Assembly (NCBI GenBank): GCA_030272585.1
Contig: BSYQ01000015.1
Coordinates: 930,001-994,000 of the forward strand
DNA length: 64,000 bases
Direction of reading: 5' to 3'
DNA from: Bryopsis sp. KO-2023
Taxonomy: Eukaryota > Chlorophyta > Ulvophyceae > Bryopsidales > Bryopsidaceae
Below are positions 1 to 9,141 of this stretch, in pieces. The notes below the pieces were generated by a model that ran no database searches, was not told the origin of the DNA, and worked only from the letters and a program-made list of their open reading frames with translations. The position numbers were made by a program, and so were the translations under genes. Every line of letters starts with the position of its first letter. Position 1 is the stretch's first letter.

Positions 1-147
1 CAGATTGGTGATCGGCCGATCTCCATCGATGATCGGCCAAACCGATTTGATCGGCGATCGATCTGATCGGAAAAACCCGATCACGATCTAATCGGTCGGA
101 CCGATCAATCCACGACCGATTAGATCGTGATCGGATCCATAGTATGA
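1..147. repeat. Degenerate GATCGG array, copy 1 (cut by window edge)
   Basis: Dense, irregular repeats of GATCGG/CCGATC with many overlapping GATC tetramers. It ends with TCGGATCC-A-TAGTATGA (132-147), the same terminal sequence that closes the second array at 5718. It lies against the protease end of the minus-strand Gag-protease frame of element G and contains no stop in that frame. The left limit is outside the window. Confidence 0.8.
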
Positions 148-3100
148 TTGGAACCGAAGTCCATCCAGCTCCTACTGGAACTTTGAGCGTGCCACTTGCA
201 AAGTCCAGTTTGGGATTGGTTTGCATTAACCAAGGAAGCCCTAAAATAAGGTCATATGACAGGTTGGGGAAAACGTCTGCGGACAGGGTTGTGGTATAGG
301 TACCCATCCGGATCTGCAAGTTTTCACAACGCTGGTCAAGTGAACATAGGGTTCCGTCCGCCAAAGTAACTCCCTTTTTACACCCAGTAGTCGGTAAATT
401 CAGTCTCGCTGCAAGCTTCTTGTTGATGTAATTCTCCGTAGCACCACAATCAACATAGGCGGAGATCGGTACTCCTCCTAATCGGGCTTGAATCTCATAT
501 CCCATGAATTTCAAATGGTTAGATCCCCCAAGTGGTAAAATACGCTCAGAAGGTGAATGCTGACCTTCTTCCACTTCTGGATCTCTACCTGTTCCCTGAA
601 CAGGGGCTGCTGACTCGTCAGTTGGTGGTGAGCGAGTTGCAGGCTTATCTACACCCTTGTCTAGACCCTTTTCCAGACTTTTGTCGGGTTCCTTTCCTTC
701 AGGAATTCGTTTCGTTTCTTGAGGCGGAAACGATACCGAATCTTCACTTCCTGGAGGACTACCAAGGTCTTCATGCACAGAGTTAACAGGTTCCGAATCA
801 ACTTTGGAATCTGTTGTCGTAGGCGTGCTGCACCTACTGGATCGATCTCCCAACGTAGCACTCATTATCGATCCCTCTGCACCTTGGGTAGCATTCTTTT
901 CCCTTTCACCTGATGCTTCTTTATTCTCTTGCGCTTGTCGAGCCACCCTTTCTTTCCTTAGGAGTTTTCGGCGCTGTTTATATCTGTGGCGGCGTGCCCT
1001 TTTACGTCTTGCTGAACGAGTCTGGGCTCTGTTCATCTGGCTTTTTCGTTTTAACCATTTCTTGAACTTCTCGCCTTCTGGACATGTACTTTGGATGTGT
1101 CCAGTTCTTCCACACATAAAACACTTGGAATTTGCGCCCTCTCCTCCTCGTCCTTGGTCTTGACCACCACCTCGTCCACGGCCTTGGCCACCACCCCGAC
1201 TGCGACCTCGACCACGTTCTTGGCCCATGTTTTGGGCTTGGTCTTGAGGTTGCGACTGATTTCCTATCTGGTTTACAGTATCGGTCTGGGGTTGGTTCTG
1301 CTTTTTATCCTGGCCTTGACCTCGGCCTCTACCTCCGCGCCTACGTCGTTGGCCGCGAAAGTTTCCGGATGAAGCGATGGCATCCAATCTAGCCGCAGTC
1401 TGGATCGCCTGCTCAATGCCATGAGGCACCTGAGCGACAGTTTGCTGTTTGATATGGAATTTTAACCCATCGACGAAGAAGAAATATTGTTCCTCATCCG
1501 TCATATTGGGGATTCTCAATACTTGTTCCCGGAAAGAAACAATATACTGATGCACTGACCCTGTCTGTTTCAGGCCTCGAAGAGTGCGCCTGGCAATATC
1601 AGACATGCGTGTGGGTTCGAATGCTTGAACCAATTCCTCAACAAACTCGGCCCAGTTCGTTACCGGGTGTCTTTTCCCTTCCCGTGTACGCAGGTCCTGA
1701 ACATTTCGCCACTGAGCAGCAGCTCCGGTCAGGTTACTGCGAAAGAGCCTGAACCATACGCTCTCGTCAATGTCCAGAGTTTGACAGTAAACCGTCATTT
1801 CCAGCTGCCAATCTCTAATCCATTGCTGGCCATCTCCTGAGAAAGCCTTGGGTAAAGGAATACGGACAGATGACGGAATCCGTCCGTGACGATCCTGCGG
1901 GTCGGCAAAGCCTAGGTTTGGGTCTGGCGGACCCCCACCTTCACCTCCACCTCCTCCACCACCACCAGGGCGGTATGGCCATCCACCACCTTCTGGAATA
2001 GAAGGGAAAGGTCCCCCTCCGTTACCAGGAAATCCTCCTCCGTCTCCACCTCCAGGACCACCTCCGGGACCACCTCCGGGTCCACCTCCACCACTGCCAG
2101 ATCGATTTCCACCCTGTGGCTGGCCTGTTGGAGGTGAGGGATACGAACCCCACCCGTAATACGGGTTGCTCGTGGAAGGTGTTCCGTATTGGTTCACGGA
2201 TTGTCCCATGGTTGGTCCCATGTTTGGTCCCATACCTGGTCCCATGCTTAGTCCCATACCTAATCCCATGCTTGGTTGGGTACTAGAAAACGGACTTGTA
2301 TGGAGGATTGGCGTGGGTAAAGTTGCCGGTGGTTGTATTAACATGGATGACGCATGTGGTGTACTCACTGTAGGAGGAGTTCTACTAACAGGTCTGGACG
2401 AACGTCCCACTAAGGGTATGTCCACTTGACCCGCTTGGCCGAACGATGTCCCCATTGCCGGAATTACTGGCGGGGATGCAGAGAGAGCTAAGTCGGCAAA
2501 TACGCTCCTCGTGAAATATTCATGCGCACTTGGATTGCCAACAAAGTCTGCGACAGTTGTGGATGGGTTTTGTAGCGAACCAAGTCCTCCTAAAGTTGTG
2601 AGACCAGAAAACGTATCCAAATCCAGAAAAGGTGGGAACGGAATTGGTATACTGGTCAGAGGTTTTGGTTGCTCTCCAGGAACGCTTGTAAGTTCAGCTA
2701 TCGCAGTCGGTTCCTGTAAAGTTACCGTACCAGTTCCTGTACCCATGATCCCTACTACGACTGAGTCCTGTGCTGGAACTACAATTTTCTCTCCAATTTT
2801 CCATGCACTTAGGGTCTCCACAAGTTTCGAATCAACATACTCGGAAAGACGGCTTTCCGCAGTCTGTTTTTCCGCTGTCGCGTCTGATAGAAAGGTTTCT
2901 ACCATCTGCATCGACTCTTGTCCTCCTACCGTGTCTCCAGAACTAGAACTTACACTGCCTCGGTCCGCTTGCCAGTGTCGGTTTTGTTCCTCGGCTTGTT
3001 CCATGTTCTGTAGCACGTTTAAACTTATATTCACCAAGTCAGTGAGTTGATGGAGTTGGTTTTGGCAGTACTCCTGCTTATTCCGAGACTTCATCACAGT

Positions 3101-3757
3101 ATTTGCAAGCTCGCCAATTGTCTCTTGTTGAAGGTGCATTCCTCCAACCATCTCAGTAATAGTCGTTTGAAGCGCCAGAATTTGCTCAGCTCTTAGCTTG
3201 TCCCGCTGCTTCTCCTTCTCAGCTTTATCAGCTGCTTTTTCTTGCAATCGGGCAATCTGAGCGTTCAACATCTCCTTGTTGTCCAACTTTTCCAAGGGAT
3301 GATTGTCGATCCATGGGAAAGATTCTATCTTTTCCTCCAACAATTCCTGCTGTTTGTTCAGCATCTGTTGCTGCCTTTTTATAACCTCAGCATTATGCTT
3401 GACCAGCTTCTGGACTTCTTTTCGAACGTAGAGGAAGTTGTTCTCATATTCCTCTTTGAGATGAGACTGTGCGTATTGGATCTGGTTTTGGACCTCCAGG
3501 TTCGGTACAACCTCCATCTTTTCGTCATACTTTTCCCCGGGCTTTTCCAAGGACTTGTTGGACTCTTGTCCTAAGTCTTGGTCTCCTTCCGGTTCTCGAA
3601 CCTGGTCAGGGACATGTCTCTCCCACTCTCTTTTCCTTGGCTGCTGCGCCAGTGGGTGCACCACTTCCGGATCTACCACTGGAATCGATTGATTCTCATC
3701 CACTCTTTCTTTTCTCGGAGGAGGGATGGGTGGTAATCGTGGTGTTTGGTTAGACAT
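1..3757 (-). CDS. Gag-protease block of Ty3/gypsy-like element G (fossil, partial)
   Basis: One long minus-strand frame starting at ATG 3757-3755 and still open at the window edge (about 1,250 codons). The first 300 residues are charged and coiled-coil-like, followed by Met-Gly-Pro repeats near 510-530 and Gly-rich linkers. A retrotransposon capsid-like region lies at about 635-790. Arg/Gly-rich sequence precedes a CCHC zinc knuckle (CFMCGRTGHIQSTC, about residue 878). A retropepsin-like domain at about 1085-1210 has the active-site line YVDCGATENYI and the flap-end signature LILGLPWLM. Gag packages the RNA and the protease processes the polyprotein. The last 45 or so codons lie in the GATCGG array, so the pol part is not seen here. 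The assignment rests on motif order, not on a database match. Confidence 0.8.
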   Translation of the reverse strand, partial: MSNQTPRLPPIPPPRKERVDENQSIPVVDPEVVHPLAQQPRKREWERHVPDQVREPEGDQDLGQESNKSLEKPGEKYDEKMEVVPNLEVQNQIQYAQSHLKEEYENNFLYVRKEVQKLVKHNAEVIKRQQQMLNKQQELLEEKIESFPWIDNHPLEKLDNKEMLNAQIARLQEKAADKAEKEKQRDKLRAEQILALQTTITEMVGGMHLQQETIGELANTVMKSRNKQEYCQNQLHQLTDLVNISLNVLQNMEQAEEQNRHWQADRGSVSSSSGDTVGGQESMQMVETFLSDATAEKQTAESRLSEYVDSKLVETLSAWKIGEKIVVPAQDSVVVGIMGTGTGTVTLQEPTAIAELTSVPGEQPKPLTSIPIPFPPFLDLDTFSGLTTLGGLGSLQNPSTTVADFVGNPSAHEYFTRSVFADLALSASPPVIPAMGTSFGQAGQVDIPLVGRSSRPVSRTPPTVSTPHASSMLIQPPATLPTPILHTSPFSSTQPSMGLGMGLSMGPGMGPNMGPTMGQSVNQYGTPSTSNPYYGWGSYPSPPTGQPQGGNRSGSGGGGPGGGPGGGPGGGDGGGFPGNGGGPFPSIPEGGGWPYRPGGGGGGGGEGGGPPDPNLGFADPQDRHGRIPSSVRIPLPKAFSGDGQQWIRDWQLEMTVYCQTLDIDESVWFRLFRSNLTGAAAQWRNVQDLRTREGKRHPVTNWAEFVEELVQAFEPTRMSDIARRTLRGLKQTGSVHQYIVSFREQVLRIPNMTDEEQYFFFVDGLKFHIKQQTVAQVPHGIEQAIQTAARLDAIASSGNFRGQRRRRGGRGRGQGQDKKQNQPQTDTVNQIGNQSQPQDQAQNMGQERGRGRSRGGGQGRGRGGGQDQGRGGEGANSKCFMCGRTGHIQSTCPEGEKFKKWLKRKSQMNRAQTRSARRKRARRHRYKQRRKLLRKERVARQAQENKEASGEREKNATQGAEGSIMSATLGDRSSRCSTPTTTDSKVDSEPVNSVHEDLGSPPGSEDSVSFPPQETKRIPEGKEPDKSLEKGLDKGVDKPATRSPPTDESAAPVQGTGRDPEVEEGQHSPSERILPLGGSNHLKFMGYEIQARLGGVPISAYVDCGATENYINKKLAARLNLPTTGCKKGVTLADGTLCSLDQRCENLQIRMGTYTTTLSADVFPNLSYDLILGLPWLMQTNPKLDFASGTLKVPVGAGWTSVPIILWIRSRSNRSWIDRSDRLDRDRVFPIRSIADQIGLADHRWRSADHQS

Positions 3758-4923
3758 TTCCGCCGAGTTGATCCAACTGGAATTTCGGCGTACAGGACGG
3801 TTTCTAGGAACTTCCTTAGAACCGTGTCCAGAACGTCCCTGGGTTTAATCCCAGACCTTTCTTGGGTTTAATCCCAGTACTGTCTTGGGTTTAATCCCAG
3901 AACTTTCTCGTGTTCTGTCCTGGGTTTTATCCTGGGTTTTATCCTAGGACTTTCCCGAGACTTTTCTGGAACTTTTCCCGCGACAGGTCTTGTCTTGGAC
4001 CTGTTCTCCGTCCTGTTTTGGTGACAGACTCGTGCGTGTGACTCTGGAAAGGTTAGTGACTTTTTCAGAAACTTAGTCGCTATCCTAGTTACTATCTTAG
4101 TCGCTATCCTAGTCGATAACTTTTCCCGTGACTTTCCTGGGTCCGGGTTTGGTCAGTGACACGGCGTCGGGTATTACTTTCCCGTTCGCTATCCTGTCAA
4201 CAGACTAGGTTAGTTCCTTAGTCTGTGACTTGGTCTACGACTTAGTGTGCGACTAGTCCGTGACTTTTCCAGCCGATTTAATAATCGCGTCTGGAGTCAG
4301 GCGGTGCGTTGTCTGCGCACGGAAAAGAGTGAGATTAGTCAGCGACTGGGCTGCGAATTTTTCCGCTTTCTGGCAAGTCGTCAGAAAGGCGGACTTCGCG
4401 CTCGAAGTCGCTCCCTTTTCGTCGCGACAGGTCGCACTCCTTGCGTTCCAGTGAGCTCACACTTTCTGTCTTTCTGTGTTTTTCGCCTGCTTTCCAGACC
4501 ACAGATCTGGCTTGCTTTTTTTCTTAGATCTGTCTTGCTTTTTTTCTTAGATCTTTCTTGCGACTTTTCCAGGGACGAACGAACGACGACGACGAGTCGA
4601 CGTGGTTCGTTGTTCGTTTTTCGTCTCCCTGTTCGTCTCCTTTGTGTCGCTTTTACTGTGTATTCGCCTCTTTAAAAGATCTGTAGATCTATTTAAAGGA
4701 ATCTGCAGATTTCGAGATTCTTCGCCACCACTTTCGCCAGGACGACGAACGACGACGCGACGACGTCGTTCGCGTTTGCTATGGGGTGCTCGCCCTTGTC
4801 GCTGCCCCTCCCAAGCGTCGCCCTAGCGATCTACCTTTTTTTCGATTTCTGTAGGTTACCCTTTTTAAGGATTTAACCTCGCTTGGGGGGTCGATCGCGC
4901 TGTGGTCGCGCCTGGTTTCGCCT
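3758..4923 (-). other. Untranslated leader of element G
   Basis: About 1.2 kb between the primer-binding site and the Gag start, with no coding support. It holds a short tandem series of CTGGGTTTAATCCCAG-like units (about 3840-3955), each able to form a small stem. It also contains repeated GTGACTTTTCC-like phrases and two GACGAACGACGACG blocks near 4573 and 4743. Confidence 0.5.
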
Positions 4924-4936
4924 TGCTCCGAAACCA
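4924..4936 (-). promoter_or_regulatory. tRNA primer-binding site of element G
   Basis: Read on the minus strand this is TGGTTTCGGAGCA, matching the TGGTTTCGGAGCC site of elements A, B, C, E and F at 12 of 13 positions. It would pair with the CCA end of a tRNA ending GCUCCGAAACCA. It fixes the end of the 5' LTR at about 4937; the outer LTR limit (perhaps near 5100) is not clear. Confidence 0.65.
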
Positions 4937-5100
4937 AATGATATAGGCCCTTAAGGCCGTCGAAACACAGACGCTTCCCCTAAGGGAAGCCACAGGTTCA
5001 CTAGGAATAATTTTTACAGGAAGGGCCCCTGCCCTTTAAACCCTGTCGTACAATTACCTAATAGGACTACAACCTATCAAACCCACGCCCACTACTATCA
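4937..5100 (-). repeat. Probable 5' LTR of element G (limits uncertain)
   Basis: The sequence between the primer-binding site and the fold-back repeat. Read on the minus strand it would start near TGATAGTAGTGGG and end GGCCTATATCATT. There is no second copy in the window to prove it is an LTR, and the TGTAAC ends of the other elements are absent. Confidence 0.3.
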
Positions 5101-5415
5101 CACAAAGTAACCCCCGCAGGGTCCCCAGAACCCAAGGGAACCGAGTGGGATTCGAACACCATACCGCACGATGCCGAGTCATCTACACTGAGCACTAAGC
5201 CAAGTGGACCACGATGATTTCGTGGCTGTTGCGATCATATACCTTAATCTGTTTGTAATTCTGTGAAATTAGGGTATATTATTGCAACAACCACAGAATC
5301 ATCGTGGTCCACTTGGCTTAGCGCTCAGTGTAGATGACTCGGCATCGTGCGGTATGGTGTTCGAGTCCCACTCGGTTCCCTTGGGTTCTGGGGACCCTGC
5401 GGGGGTTACTTTGTG
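5101..5415. repeat. 148-bp fold-back repeat with tRNA-like boxes
   Basis: Two near-identical arms of equal length, 5101-5248 and 5268-5415, are inverted around a 19-nt spacer. The outer ends are CACAAAGTAAC/GTTACTTTGTG. Inside each arm, read outward on the right arm, CTTGGCTTAGCGCTCAGTG resembles a pol III A box. About 40 nt later TGTTCGAGTCCCA resembles a B box. The T-arm does not pair well, so this looks like a tRNA-derived SINE or tRNA relic copied in inverted form, or a short fold-back transposon, rather than a working tRNA gene. No clear target duplication is visible. Confidence 0.6.
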
Positions 5416-5423
5416 CGTCACCC

Positions 5424-5718
5424 GATTTCCGATCATGATCGGATCGGGATCGGTGGGTGATCGGCAGATCCGATCTGATCGGAAAACGCCGATCCCGATC
5501 CCGATCCGATCTGGTTTCCGAGGCAGAATTGGGTGATCGGCCGATTTTGATCGGAAAAGTCGGACCGATTTTTGTGATCGGTCCGATTTTGATCGGTGAT
5601 CGGTTTGATCGGACCGATCTGATCGATGATCGATTTGATCGGAAATCGCAGGTGCCGATCTTGATCGGAGATCGGTTTGATCGATGACCGACATGTCGGC
5701 ATCGGATCCCTAGTATGA
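5424..5718. repeat. Degenerate GATCGG array, copy 2
   Basis: About 295 bp built of GATCGG and its variants (GATCGGT, GATCTGATCGG, GATCGATGATC), with a GATC every few bases. It ends GCATCGGATCC-C-TAGTATGA, like copy 1, which points to a defined repeat element and not a random microsatellite. The 6-nt period keeps several frames open, so the apparent 230-codon minus-strand frame across it (5433-6125) is not evidence of a gene. Confidence 0.8.
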
Positions 5719-6196
5719 CCCTCGGCGCTGGTGTCCCAAGATAAGGACGCCCCACAAACACCTTCTCGCGAGTGAGGTGGTGGTGGCGGTCCACAACGCA
5801 GGTCGAGGTCGAGAGTTATCAGACGTCGGAGCATGCATCTATTACTGGATGTAAATGACGTTTTGGACCTGTGATTTCGACCGGCGACCACTCGCTGAAG
5901 AGCTCCAAACACCCACATACAAATAAGCACAGTGAGGACGTTTTCCTCGCGCCCATAAACCTCTTGTCGCGTGCGAAAGCGGTGGCCTGGTCGAAAAGAG
6001 TGCCCCTTGGGAGTCGAGATATATTTTGGGGTCGTTCTTTTCGGCCAGGCCACCGTTTTTAATGCAACAAAGAGCATCGAGAGCACAGAAACTCTAATCA
6101 CCAGTCTATATTCTTCCTGGTACATAGTTTTTACTATGTTCCTTCACAAATTTGTCCTTTAAAGGAAGGGATATCAAGAATTCTGATCAGAGCAAC
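5719..6196. other. No gene recognised; one 19-bp inverted repeat
   Basis: Unassigned sequence. The arms CGGTGGCCTGGTCGAAAAG (5980-5998) and CTTTTCGGCCAGGCCACCG (6037-6055) pair with one mismatch around a 38-nt loop. No domain was recognised in any frame. Confidence 0.5.
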
Positions 6197-7030
6197 ATCT
6201 ATCACAACTGACAATACACTACACATTTGAACCTCAAACTTGAACACTATCAAGTCTTGTGTAACTACAAGACATCTGCAAAATACAAGGGAGAAATACT
6301 GAGTGTACTTGGAGTTATGATGTATTTCAATATTGGTGGAGCCTTTAAGGGTGGGTTCCTTGCCCAACTCAGAATCAAACATAACTCATTCCCTAATGAA
6401 TATTTTATTCTCAAATTTTGAAGACAGGTTTCTATGCTTATACATTTGATATCTGAAAAAAGTAGGGTCATTACATGCACCTGATCATGAGTTATGGCCG
6501 ATTCTGATTATGGCTAAAAAAACTCTATTAAAATTGCATCCAATGCTGAAATCCATCATAACTCATCATGTACATACTGTTTTAGCCTCAAAATTCAACA
6601 CCAGAAATTTATATGTATTCATCAAAGATCTGCAGAATTTAAGGCTAAAATATTGAGTACACTATGAGTTATGATGGATTTTACTGTTGGTGGGTTTTTT
6701 TCCTAGCACACATCAGAATAAACCATTACTCATCATCTGATGCATGTCATGACCCCAATTGTTGCAGATGTCAAATTTATAAGCATGAAAACCTGTGTTT
6801 AAAATTTGAGATGAAAATATTCATTAGGGAAAGAGTTATGCTTGATTATGATTTTGCCTAAGAGTACTCTATTAAGAAAGTCCACCAAAACTGAAATCTG
6901 TCATAACTTATCATGCACTGACTATTTTAGCCTCAAAATTCTACAGCACCAACTTCTGTGAGTTGTTCAGACATCCCAAAAATTCAGGGTGGAAATTTTG
7001 GGTGCACTATGGGGTATGATACTTATGGTT
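6197..7030. repeat. Diverged tandem repeat, about 350-bp unit, 2.4 copies
   Basis: Units start at 6197, 6551 and 6896 with ATCTATCACAACT, ATCCATCATAACTCATCATG and ATCTGTCATAACTTATCATG. Shared later phrases are TTTAGCCTCAAAATTC, GAGTTATGATG and ACTCTATTAA. Within unit two, CATCATAACTCAT and ATGAGTTATGATG are inverted copies, so each unit can fold. AT-rich, with no coding support. Confidence 0.65.
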
Positions 7031-8950
7031 TTGATTCGAAACGGGCTGATCCCGTAGATCATGCAGATCCATGACTGGATGGAAATAGATAGACCTGAAA
7101 GACCACCCATATCGAGGAAACAAAACCTCACCCGTTGGAGGAAAGGTGTTTGTTTCCTTTTATATTTTTCTTATTTTTCAGTCAAACGGTAGGTTCGAGG
7201 TGGTTTTCTAGACACAAGGGCGTTGCATCATTGCTTATTGATGTTGTGGAATACAGTAAACGGGATCAGAACTGAGTCGGTCATGGGGTTTAGTCAGGAA
7301 GACGCGGAGAGAAAGGATGAAATTTAAGGAAGAAGGTGGTTGGGTGTATGGTCGTTTATCTTTTGCTTACGTTTTGTAAAGCGTTCTTTGGCGGCCGTTT
7401 CACCACTCGGTATCGCTGTTGCGAACGAGTGTATTCAACAATGTTCGGTTGGAGATTTTGTGTCGCTCCTGAAGTTTCTTGGCAAACTTGAGCTTTCTGT
7501 GGCCTGTGGAGGGTCCATTTTTGTTCAGCTTGTGCCGTAAAGTGTGGTGGATTAGCTGATCTCTGAATTAGAAAATGAAACTTTTTTGGATATGTGCTTG
7601 GGATAAATGTCATATAGATGGAGTGCATGTGTCTTAATGCCACTGGTTCATTGTTTATCTTCTCATGTGAGTTTATCAAAAAATCTTTGAGATAATTTCG
7701 GTTGGCTTGGTTCAGGTGGTAGTAGTGGATCTATTGAAGGCTGGCTGCGACTCGATATGGTGGTTTTGGAGCTGGTGGTTTTCGATGATAGTTGGTGTGG
7801 GTGTCGAATTTCGGTGACAAATGTAAAAGAAACATCATTCGGCTGTTGCCCTTATTATCGGGACCCTGTGGATATCCCAATTCCATCCTATTTTTAGGTT
7901 CTCTCTGCAGCATCTATGGCCGTGGAAAATAGATCATCCCTTTTCCTCTTGGGTTTCTTCTTATTCTGCTGGAGGTCAATCTTTCGTTTTGAAGGAAGGT
8001 TGTTGGAAATGCTGCACATTGGACCATTTTTCCCAAGCCTATGAGGTCTCCCGAGATGCCTCCTAACCCCTTACTTCTGAAACAGAAATTGAACTACTCT
8101 TAGTGTGGATTTCGAATGGGAATTTCTTGGAGGAAGACGATGTGGAAAAAGTCCAATCCAGAAAAATTGATATCCTGAGGGAGCCCCCCCCCCCCCTTTG
8201 GCGACATAAAAGATGCAGCTAGTCACCTATGAGGAACACATGAAACAAATTTAGAACTATTGGATGGAATTCCTCTCCACTGCTACAGAAGGGAGGGAGG
8301 AAATCCCCCTCTTCTTTCCCCCCAGACCAGCCAAAATCATATGCTGTGTGGAGGAGTCCTACAAAGAATCTGAAGGGTGATTGACAAACTAAAAATGCAC
8401 AGAAAGCAACAGAAAAGGATGAAAAGAATATATGATGGGAGTCCAGCATTCAGTTCTCATTGCAATGAAACAAACCACAAAACAATTGTAGAAACAAGCC
8501 AGAGAATAAGCATCTGAAATCTATACCATGGAAACATAACATACTCCAAACATACTTCACCCTGCAATTCAATGCGATTGTGACACCTGGGACCAGGACA
8601 CCCAATCCAAAACCAAAACAGAGACTTTGTCTTGTGTATACATGGACTACTGTGGATTTTTCTGAGAATCTGGGGAATTTGAAAAGAAAAAGCTTGCAAT
8701 CCTTGCAGGTGGTGGAGGCATGATTTGCCAAGAAAACAGCCTATAGACAAGTGGGCCCATCTTACCTTGCTTCCAACCCACAGACAACCAAACTAAGTCC
8801 AGCTGCAGACCAAACAACCAGCAGCAAGCCACAAAAGAACAAGAAAGCAACCTAGGCAAATTCCTATTTAGGCTTACCGATAATTATGTAAGGAATGATA
8901 ATTACGTAATATGCAGCGAAACTGAGAGTCGGGTTTGGCGGCCGATGCAA
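7031..8950. other. Intergenic stretch, nothing recognised
   Basis: About 1.9 kb upstream of the cyclin gene. Only short frames are present and none shows a known domain. A 13-nt C run lies near 8188-8200. The pseudo-palindrome GATAATTACGTAAT at about 8898 lies some 240 bp upstream of the cyclin ATG and could be part of its promoter, but nothing proves it. Confidence 0.5.
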
Positions 8951-9124
8951 GCCAGTTTTCGTTCGAGTTTTCGTGTATCTGGACTTTTGGAGAACTTCGA
9001 GCATTGAGCAAGAGCGTCGAGAGGAGCCAGTTTTCGTTCGAGTTTCGTGTTTTTGGACTTTGGAGAACTTCGAGCATTGAGCAAGCTTGCTTGAGCAAGC
9101 TCGCTTAAGCGTGTCGAGAGGAGC
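8951..9124 (+). repeat. Duplicated segment in the cyclin 5' region
   Basis: Two direct copies of a segment starting GCCAGTTTTCGTTCGAGTTT, at 8951-9025 and 9026-9124. Both end GTCGAGAGGAGC. The second copy also holds repeated GAGCAAG/CTTGCTT phrases that can pair with each other. It ends 18 bp before the cyclin start codon, so it is probably 5' UTR or core promoter. Confidence 0.7.
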
Positions 9125-9141
9125 GCAAAAGAGCAAACAAA

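Noticed and set aside
5268-5415. A working tRNA gene
   Set aside because: A- and B-box-like motifs are present but the T-stem does not pair and no clean cloverleaf forms.
5433-6125. 230-codon minus-strand frame
   Set aside because: Half of it is the GATCGG array, where a 6-nt period avoids stops; no domain in the rest.
8219-8859. Several overlapping minus-strand frames of 60-97 codons upstream of the cyclin
   Set aside because: Cys/Phe-rich, no domain, mutually overlapping in different frames.
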